DNA of 45,208 nt from an uncultured Lachnospiraceae bacterium (GTDB taxonomy: Bacteria > Bacillota > Clostridia > Lachnospirales > Lachnospiraceae). The DNA is taken from NCBI GenBank assembly GCA_944383835.1, contig CALWRE010000151.1:1-45208 (forward strand), given 5' to 3'. Below, in pieces: positions 40,147-45,208 of this stretch. The position numbers and the translations under genes are program-made. Every line of letters starts with the position of its first letter. The first letter of the stretch is position 1. Below the pieces are notes generated by a model. That model was not told the origin of the DNA and searched no databases. It saw only the letters and a list, made by a program, of their open reading frames with translations.

Positions 40147-40632
40147 ATGGCAAAAGGTATTGTTCATTTTCGTGTTGACGATCGTATGCTCCATGGGATT
40201 GTGTCTACGGACTGGGTTCCGCAGTTTAACGCCACCAGGGCTATGGTAGTCGATGCGACTGCAGCGGGGAGCGATCTGACGAGATCCACTTTGAAGATGG
40301 CCTGCCCGGCGGGCGTGGCGCTTTCGGTACTGGCTCCGGAAAAGGCTGCGGAGAATATTCTGGCAGGCAAGTATGCCGCACAGAAAGTTTTCTGCGTATG
40401 CCGCTATGTGAAAGGCGCTTATGAACTGTTCAAAGCAGGAGTGGAAATTCCGCAGCTGAACCTGGGCAACGTTACCCAGAATAAGGGTGAGACGATTGTC
40501 CTGGACAAGACCGTGCGGGTATCGCCGGAGGAGAGAGACATGCTGCGCGAGATGAGAGACGCAGGGGTTAAAATCACGGCCCGTTTCCGCGTGTCGGATA
40601 CGGAAACAGATGTGAGCAAGCTGTTGGATTAA
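40147..40632 (+). CDS. PTS mannose-family EIIB component
   Basis: A 161-residue cytoplasmic phosphocarrier that takes phosphate from IIA and passes it to the sugar at IIC/IID. The phosphorylated His is H16 in FRVDDRMLHGIV, the family motif (RxDxRxxHGQV type). The remaining domain (VVDATAAGSDLTRSTLKMACPAGVALSVL, LNLGNVTQNKGE) fits the mannose-fructose-sorbose group. It is the first PTS gene; IIC, IID and IIA follow in the same operon, so a complete complex is encoded. Confidence 0.95.
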   Translation: MAKGIVHFRVDDRMLHGIVSTDWVPQFNATRAMVVDATAAGSDLTRSTLKMACPAGVALSVLAPEKAAENILAGKYAAQKVFCVCRYVKGAYELFKAGVEIPQLNLGNVTQNKGETIVLDKTVRVSPEERDMLREMRDAGVKITARFRVSDTETDVSKLLD

Positions 40633-40675
40633 AATCCGAAGAGGGTTTTAATAATAGAAAGGAGGGGCAAACGAA

Positions 40676-41473
40676 ATGTTTAGTCCGTTACAAGTTATTC
40701 TTCTTGCAGTTTTGGTTGCCTTTTGGAAATGGCAGCAAATGAATCTGCAGTGCCTCAACTACGCAGCCGTAGTGACGGTGGGCGCCCTTACCGGTTTGAT
40801 CATGGGGGATTTTGGAACCGGTATGCTCGTCGGCGGTACCATGTGCTTGATGAGTCTGGGACTCTTTGGTGCAGGCGGTTCCAGCGTTCCTGATTATCAG
40901 ACAGGATGCGTCGCTGGCGCGGCTTTTGCTATCGCGATGGGGCAGAGCGGTCAGGATGCTGTGACCACGGCCATGACCATTGGCATCCCGGTAGCTGCGC
41001 TGGGTACGGAGCTGGATGTTCTGGCAAAGACCTCCGGATCCTTCTTCATCCATAAGATGATGAAGTGCTCCGATGCGAAGGACTGGAAGGGAATGGGCCG
41101 CTGGCTGTGGCTTTCCCAGATTCCGGCTCTGGGTGTGTGGGTACTTCCTATGGTATTGCTTACGACTGTAGGCGCTAACTATGTAGAGATTGTTATCAAT
41201 GCGATTCCGCAGTGGCTGAACAACGGCCTGACGGTTGCCAGCGGAATGCTCCCTGCACTGGGCTTTGCTATTCTGCTTCGCCAGCTGCCGTTGAAAAAGT
41301 ATGGTTACTTCTTACTGTTTGGTTTCGTCCTGGCTGCTTACCTGGGCCTGAGCGTACTGGCTATCGCTATGCTGGGCGTTGTGGTTTGTGTGTTCATCTT
41401 CCAGATGAGAGAAGAAAATGATAAGAAAGCGGCCAATGCAGTATATGCAGGAGGTGACAACGAAGATGAGTAA
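40676..41473 (+). CDS. PTS mannose-family EIIC component
   Basis: A 265-residue membrane protein with about seven hydrophobic segments that forms the sugar channel together with IID. The start MFSPLQVILLAVLVAFWKWQQM, the glycine-rich TGLIMGDFGTGMLVGGTMCLMSLGLFG and GCVAGAAFAIAMGQ fit the IIC of the mannose family. AGGAGGGG lies upstream of the ATG. Its end overlaps the IID start by eight bases. Substrate selectivity of the family is set here and in IID and cannot be read from sequence. Confidence 0.95.
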   Translation: MFSPLQVILLAVLVAFWKWQQMNLQCLNYAAVVTVGALTGLIMGDFGTGMLVGGTMCLMSLGLFGAGGSSVPDYQTGCVAGAAFAIAMGQSGQDAVTTAMTIGIPVAALGTELDVLAKTSGSFFIHKMMKCSDAKDWKGMGRWLWLSQIPALGVWVLPMVLLTTVGANYVEIVINAIPQWLNNGLTVASGMLPALGFAILLRQLPLKKYGYFLLFGFVLAAYLGLSVLAIAMLGVVVCVFIFQMREENDKKAANAVYAGGDNEDE

Positions 41474-42269
41474 TGAAACTGTTAAGCTGACAAAAAAAGA
41501 TTTGACGCAGGTGCTTCGCCGTTATGTATTGTCCCGTCAGACCTGCTTTAACTATGAAACGATGCAGTCCGGTCCCTGGGTGTGGTCCATGCATCCTGCC
41601 ATGAAGAAAATCTACGGCGATGATGATGTTCTGGCAGAAAAATATAAGAGCTACTTTAAGTTTTTTAACTGCCATCCCTGGTTTGGCCAGCTGATCCTGA
41701 TGTCCAACCTGGCTGTTGAGTCCACCAAGGATGAGAATGCTACCGAGACGGCTCTGGATGTCCGTACTTCCCTGATGGGACCTCTGGCAGGCCTGGGCGA
41801 CGCGATTGTTTGGGTTCTGCTGCCCACCGTTATGGGCGCTATCGCCGGATATCAGGCGCAGAACGGCAGCATCTTCGGAACGATCCTGGCTATCGCCGTA
41901 AACATTGCCCTCTGGCTGGTGTTCTGGTTCCTGTCCTATCCTGTATATGAAAAGGGAGTGTCCTTCATTACCTCGAAGAGCGCATCCTTACATAATCTGA
42001 CGGAGGCATGCTCCATCCTGGGTATCATCGTAATGGGCGCTATGGTTGCATCCACGGTCAATGTGAATATTACATATTCGTGGACGGTAGGAGACCTGAC
42101 GCAGAATCTGGGCGACCTGCTCAATTCGATCATTCCTTACTTCGCCAATGTGGTTACGACAGCCATCATTTACTGGGCGTTGGGACGCAAGAAAATGACG
42201 TCCGGCAAGCTGATCTGGATTGTTATCATTGTTGCCATCGTTCTGGGCGCATTGGGAATCTGCGGTTAA
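41466..42269 (+). CDS. PTS mannose-family EIID component
   Basis: A 267-residue membrane protein, partner of IIC. The start MSNETVKLTKKDLTQVLRRYVLSRQTCFNYETMQSGPWVWSMHPAMKKIYGDDDVLAEKYKSYFKFFN is the standard IID opening, and SLMGPLAGLGDAIVWVLLPTVMGAIAG is the conserved glycine motif. I placed the start at 41466, inside the IIC end, with AGGAGGTGA eight bases upstream. After its stop a perfect 13-bp hairpin (42282-42313) separates it from the ceramidase-like gene. Confidence 0.95.
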   Translation: MSNETVKLTKKDLTQVLRRYVLSRQTCFNYETMQSGPWVWSMHPAMKKIYGDDDVLAEKYKSYFKFFNCHPWFGQLILMSNLAVESTKDENATETALDVRTSLMGPLAGLGDAIVWVLLPTVMGAIAGYQAQNGSIFGTILAIAVNIALWLVFWFLSYPVYEKGVSFITSKSASLHNLTEACSILGIIVMGAMVASTVNVNITYSWTVGDLTQNLGDLLNSIIPYFANVVTTAIIYWALGRKKMTSGKLIWIVIIVAIVLGALGICG

Positions 42270-42281
42270 GACGTATTGCGT

Positions 42282-42313
42282 GAGGCTCTCTGCAGAAGGT
42301 TGCAGAGAGCCTC
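42282..42313 (+). other. 13-bp perfect hairpin between IID and ceramidase-like genes
   Basis: GAGGCTCTCTGCA (42282-42294), six-base loop, TGCAGAGAGCCTC (42301-42313), then TCTGTGTATTTAT. It may be a partial terminator or a processing/stability element that lowers expression of the downstream genes. Confidence 0.65.
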
Positions 42314-42357
42314 TCTGTGTATTTATAAATGGGATATAAAATGGGAGGAAGCTTAGA

Positions 42358-43611
42358 ATGAAAGTATCGACTGGCAGAAAAGAAATCACACCTACAGGAG
42401 AGTTTTTCCCGTGCCGGCTGTCGGGGCATGCGATTCGGACGGAGCCGGCGGAGGGAATCATGAATCCGCTGTGGACAACCGCTCTACGGTGGGAAATAGA
42501 TGGGGATAACTTGATTTGGGTGACGGTAGAACTAATTGGCCTGGAGAGAAGCTATACGGAGGGGATTGCACAGGAAATATCCTTAAAGTATAATATTCCA
42601 AAGGAAAATATTACAATCTGCTTTACCCATACCCATTCCGCTCCTGAATGCAGGGAAAAATCCTGGCTGGGACCTGGCGCGGTTCCGGGCTACATGGATT
42701 TTGTGCGGGAACAGGTTCTGGCTGTTGTGGAAGAATGCTTTTTGGCGGAAATGCAGCCGGTGGAGTTGTATGCGGGGACGACCGTGATAGAGGGCTGCTA
42801 CGGAAACAGGAACGGGAAGGACAAACCCTGCGATAAAACGGTTACAACGCTGGAATTCCGCAATGGAGATAAGGTGGTGGCCGGTATTGGACATTTCACC
42901 TGCCATTCTACCGTCCTGGGACCGCAGAATCTTCTGGTTAGCAGCGATTTGGCAGGCTATGTGGCCAGAGCGCTGGAAGAAAAATGGGGCGTATATCCGC
43001 TTATTTTTGTCGGCGCGGCCGGGGATATGAGCAACCGCCTGTATCGCCAGGGCAACGATCTGGCAGAGCTGAATCGGGTGGGCAAGGAGATGATGGATCA
43101 GGTTTTTGCCGGAATCCACCCGGAAAAATTGTCCGTTTCCAAACCGGTTATCCGCACATTCCATTTCAGCGAGACCTATTACCCGAAGAAAGAGGAAAAA
43201 CAGGCTCAATATGAAGAAATTCAAAGACGAGTTGCCAATGCTCATACCTTCGATGAAAAGAAGGTGTATTCTTCGGCCCTGGCTGCAGCAAAGGAAGGAC
43301 TGAAATGCGAACCCTTCTGCCTGGATCTGGTCTGCCGCTATATGGATTTGGGAGATCTGCGGATCTTTACGGTTCCGGCGGAGCTTTTCTCCCGCTTCGG
43401 CTTGAAGATCAAGGAACAGATGGGCGGAAAATGCCGAATCTGCTGGTGCTACAGCAATTATTCGGCAGGATATTTAGGCAATAAGGAAGATTACGGCGCA
43501 TCCTTTGAGACGGCCGCCTCCAGCATCCCGGTGGGGACGACGGAGCGGATCGTGGAAGAAATGTGCGCGTTTATTGCGCAATGCAATAAGGAAAGAGAGG
43601 AGACGAAATGA
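42358..43611 (+). CDS. Ceramidase-like (neutral/alkaline non-lysosomal) metal hydrolase, cytosolic
   Basis: A 417-residue protein with the start of the neutral ceramidase catalytic domain: GRKEITPTGEFF at the N-terminus, LIWVTVELIGLE, and ICFTHTHSAPE with H91/H93, the region of one zinc ligand in known ceramidases. A second His motif GHFTCHSTVLGP and VGAAGDMSNR follow, as in the family. There is no signal peptide and the usual C-terminal Ig-like domain is absent, so it is a short cytosolic form. It sits between the PTS IID and IIA genes and overlaps IIA by four bases (ATGA). An amide- or ester-type bond of the imported phosphosugar is a plausible target, not a lipid; this is inference. Confidence 0.85.
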   Translation: MKVSTGRKEITPTGEFFPCRLSGHAIRTEPAEGIMNPLWTTALRWEIDGDNLIWVTVELIGLERSYTEGIAQEISLKYNIPKENITICFTHTHSAPECREKSWLGPGAVPGYMDFVREQVLAVVEECFLAEMQPVELYAGTTVIEGCYGNRNGKDKPCDKTVTTLEFRNGDKVVAGIGHFTCHSTVLGPQNLLVSSDLAGYVARALEEKWGVYPLIFVGAAGDMSNRLYRQGNDLAELNRVGKEMMDQVFAGIHPEKLSVSKPVIRTFHFSETYYPKKEEKQAQYEEIQRRVANAHTFDEKKVYSSALAAAKEGLKCEPFCLDLVCRYMDLGDLRIFTVPAELFSRFGLKIKEQMGGKCRICWCYSNYSAGYLGNKEDYGASFETAASSIPVGTTERIVEEMCAFIAQCNKEREETK

Positions 43612-44009
43612 AAATATTACTGGTAAGCCATGGGGCGTTTGCAGAGGGAATTGCCGCTACGGTCAGAGACTTTTTTGGGGCTGGAAATATATATACGGCC
43701 TGTGTTACACTGGAAAACGGGACAGCCGACCTGACCAAAAAGGTAGAGGAGTATTTGTCCCAGTGGGGAGATGAGCAGGTGGTGATCTGCTCGGACGTAA
43801 AGGGCGGCAGCGCCAACCAGAGCGTTGTTCCCTATATGAACCGCCCGAATACCTTCTTGATTTCCGGGATGAACCTGGCCCTTCTCCTGCAGCTTCACAT
43901 GGAGACGGAGGTTACGGCGGAAAGCCTGCGGGATATGATTGCCGGAGCGAGAGAAGATATGCAGCTGATTAACGACATGAGTTTTGAGTTTGACGAGGAC
44001 GATGAATAA
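43608..44009 (+). CDS. PTS mannose-family EIIA component
   Basis: A 133-residue cytoplasmic phosphocarrier that receives phosphate from HPr. The active-site His is H8 in LLVSHGAFAEGI, the family motif. ICSDVKGGSANQSV and FLISGMNLALLLQL match the rest of the fold. A very acidic C-terminus (EFDEDDE) is present. Its start overlaps the ceramidase-like gene stop (ATGA) and its end overlaps the HAD gene start by eight bases, so the enzyme genes on both sides are tightly coupled to the PTS. Confidence 0.94.
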   Translation: MKILLVSHGAFAEGIAATVRDFFGAGNIYTACVTLENGTADLTKKVEEYLSQWGDEQVVICSDVKGGSANQSVVPYMNRPNTFLISGMNLALLLQLHMETEVTAESLRDMIAGAREDMQLINDMSFEFDEDDE

Positions 44010-44859
44010 GAGGGAAATCGCAGAGAAGGCGAAGGGAATCAAGCTGATCGCCCTGGATATGGACGGCACCAGCCTGAATAACAGGAGCGAAATAACCCCG
44101 CGGACGAGAAAAACCATCCAGGCATTGGTCGACCGGGGGTATATTGTGACGCCGGCCACCGGCAGGGGATTTTACGGACTGCGGGAAAATATGCTGCAGG
44201 TGTCGAATATTCGCTATGTTATCTCCGCCAATGGGGCAGTGGTGACAGACGCGGAAAAAGGCCGTATCGGCGAAAAGCTGATTCCGCAGGCGGAGGCTGC
44301 CCGGTTCGTACAGGAACTGCTGCATGAGGGCTGCTATATTTATCTGCATCGGTACGATGAAAAGAGCACCCATATGTTTGGCTGTCCGAGCAGAGAGGCA
44401 TACATAAAGGGAGCAAGTTTCCGCAAAAAAGATTGGCCCGAGGACAGAGTGCTTTATGGATCGGATTTGGCAGACTTTATCCGCAAAGGCGGCCGTGACG
44501 TGATTAAGCTGGGCCTTGTATTTGAAAAGAGTAAAAGCTTCGCCGATTACGAACCGATCATTCGGAAGGAATTTCCGGATTTGAATTGTTTTCGGGTCTC
44601 GCCAAACAGTTTGGAGATGACCAATGCCCAGGCCAGCAAAGGAAATGCCCTGCGTTTCCTCTGCGAATACCTGGGCATTGACCCGGAACAGGTCTGCGCC
44701 ATCGGCGATCAGGGAAACGATATTTCCATGGTCAGCTACGCCGGGCTGGGCGTGGCCATGGGGAATGCAGTGGATTCCCTGAAAGCAGAGGCGGATTATA
44801 TAGCGGGATCAAACGATGAAGAGGGGGCAGCCGCTTTTTTTGAGGAGTTTTTTCTATAA
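44002..44859 (+). CDS. Cof-type HAD superfamily phosphatase
   Basis: A 285-residue HAD phosphatase. Motif I is LIALDMDGTSLNN (D19 nucleophile, D21 acid/base), motif II is in VTPATGRG, and motif IV is CAIGDQGNDISMVSYAGLGVAMGNA. The C2 cap (about 95-190) marks the Cof/YbjI group, which hydrolyses phosphosugars. I use the ATG at 44002, which overlaps the IIA stop by eight bases; a longer frame from 43984 has no ribosome binding site. It is the last gene of the operon and could dephosphorylate a PTS product that the cell does not further metabolise. No terminator is visible before the rRNA promoter. Confidence 0.93.
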   Translation: MNKREIAEKAKGIKLIALDMDGTSLNNRSEITPRTRKTIQALVDRGYIVTPATGRGFYGLRENMLQVSNIRYVISANGAVVTDAEKGRIGEKLIPQAEAARFVQELLHEGCYIYLHRYDEKSTHMFGCPSREAYIKGASFRKKDWPEDRVLYGSDLADFIRKGGRDVIKLGLVFEKSKSFADYEPIIRKEFPDLNCFRVSPNSLEMTNAQASKGNALRFLCEYLGIDPEQVCAIGDQGNDISMVSYAGLGVAMGNAVDSLKAEADYIAGSNDEEGAAAFFEEFFL

Positions 44860-44893
44860 GAAAATGGGGCGGAAAGAGGCGTTCGGCATATAC

Positions 44894-44955
44894 TGACAAA
44901 AAAACCAAAAAAAATAAAAAAAGCGGTTGACAACCCCAAAAAGCTGTGGTAGTAT
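44894..44955 (+). promoter_or_regulatory. rRNA operon promoter with upstream A-tracts
   Basis: TTGACA (44927-44932), 17 bp, TAGTAT (44950-44955; TATATA overlaps just after). Several A-runs between 44898 and 44922 form an UP-element-like segment upstream of the -35. Confidence 0.75.
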
Positions 44956-44959
44956 ATAC

Positions 44960-45135
44960 AAGCTGTCAGCGAGACAGCAAAAGAAAAGGTAAGAAAAACC
45001 AAGAAAAATCAAGCACCTTGACAACAAAACAGTATATTCCAACCCTGAAGATTCTTTTAAAGAATTTTTGGAACAAAACCTAAAAGGTAAAAACGGAAAG
45101 AATAAGCCAAGAGTTTATTCGGACCAGACAAACTT
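44960..45135 (+). other. 16S rRNA leader
   Basis: A- and purine-rich leader, with CACCTTGACAACAAAACAGTAT (45015-45036), a sequence type commonly seen in Firmicutes rRNA leaders, and a run resembling antitermination/processing elements (TCTTTTAAAGAATTTTTGG). I see no gene in it. Confidence 0.5.

Positions 45136-45208
<73 letters not shown>

Noticed and set aside
45018-45038. TTGACA with TATATT as a second rRNA promoter
   Set aside because: The spacing is only nine bases. The sequence is better read as the conserved leader segment ahead of 16S rRNA.

Overview
The window looks like a stretch of chromosome from a gut-type Clostridia, most likely Lachnospiraceae (Clostridium cluster XIVa). The evidence is the 16S rRNA 5' end at the right edge (GCTTAACACATGCAAGTCGAGCG), strong AGGAGG ribosome binding sites, consensus TTGACA-N17-TATAAT promoters, Firmicutes-type gene neighbourhoods (tadA/SRP RNA, dnaX-ebfC-recR) and a fairly high GC content. 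Almost all genes lie on the + strand, which leads into the rRNA operon at the end.

Layout. 1-1533 (minus): a LacI-type regulator and, downstream of it, a truncated PhnD-type binding lipoprotein. 1906-6992: a VanR-like response regulator, a very large sensor kinase and a coiled-coil membrane protein. 7026-7841: tadA, the SRP RNA with its own promoter, and a terminator. 8009-12259: an HxlR regulator, a Mn2+ (yybP-ykoY) riboswitch ahead of a P-type Ca2+/Mn2+ ATPase, a GNAT acetyltransferase and convergent greA. 12493-20195: a small unknown ORF, then a maltodextrin-type ABC transporter with its LacI regulator, 4-alpha-glucanotransferase MalQ and an MsmK/UgpC-type ATPase. 20377-25960: dnaX, ebfC, recR, a TPR/acidic/degenerate AAA-like protein and a CvpA family protein. 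26201-32878: a complete peptide-type ABC transporter followed by a metallo-beta-lactamase-fold hydrolase and a histidine phosphatase. 33032-35422: a large unrecognised lipoprotein. 35598-38128: a TetR regulator and an FMN/FAD surface reductase lipoprotein. 38182-44859: an RpiR regulator divergent from an operon with an MBL-fold hydrolase, a complete mannose-family PTS (IIB, IIC, IID, IIA), a cytosolic ceramidase-like hydrolase and a Cof-type HAD phosphatase. 44860-45208: rRNA promoter, leader and the start of 16S rRNA.

How the parts work together. The maltodextrin locus is self-contained: import, glucan disproportionation, and a repressor whose likely operators (a GAAACGTTTC palindrome and an 18-bp palindrome) lie just downstream of the promoter. 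The Mn2+ riboswitch has an aptamer strand that is also the 5' arm of a terminator, so metal binding should permit expression of the efflux ATPase. The most interesting candidate for an undescribed system is the RpiR/PTS operon. It combines PTS uptake with a ceramidase-family amidase, an MBL hydrolase and a phosphatase, but carries no glycosidase, isomerase or aldolase, which suggests processing of an unusual phosphorylated, amide- or ester-linked substrate. Other items of note are seven phased 11-bp repeats plus a perfect palindrome ahead of the flavin reductase, the separation of tadA-SRP RNA from dnaX-ebfC-recR by about 12.6 kb, and the protein after recR with an apparent ATPase-like domain lacking a Walker A motif. 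All functional statements come from reading motifs and context; no database search was run.
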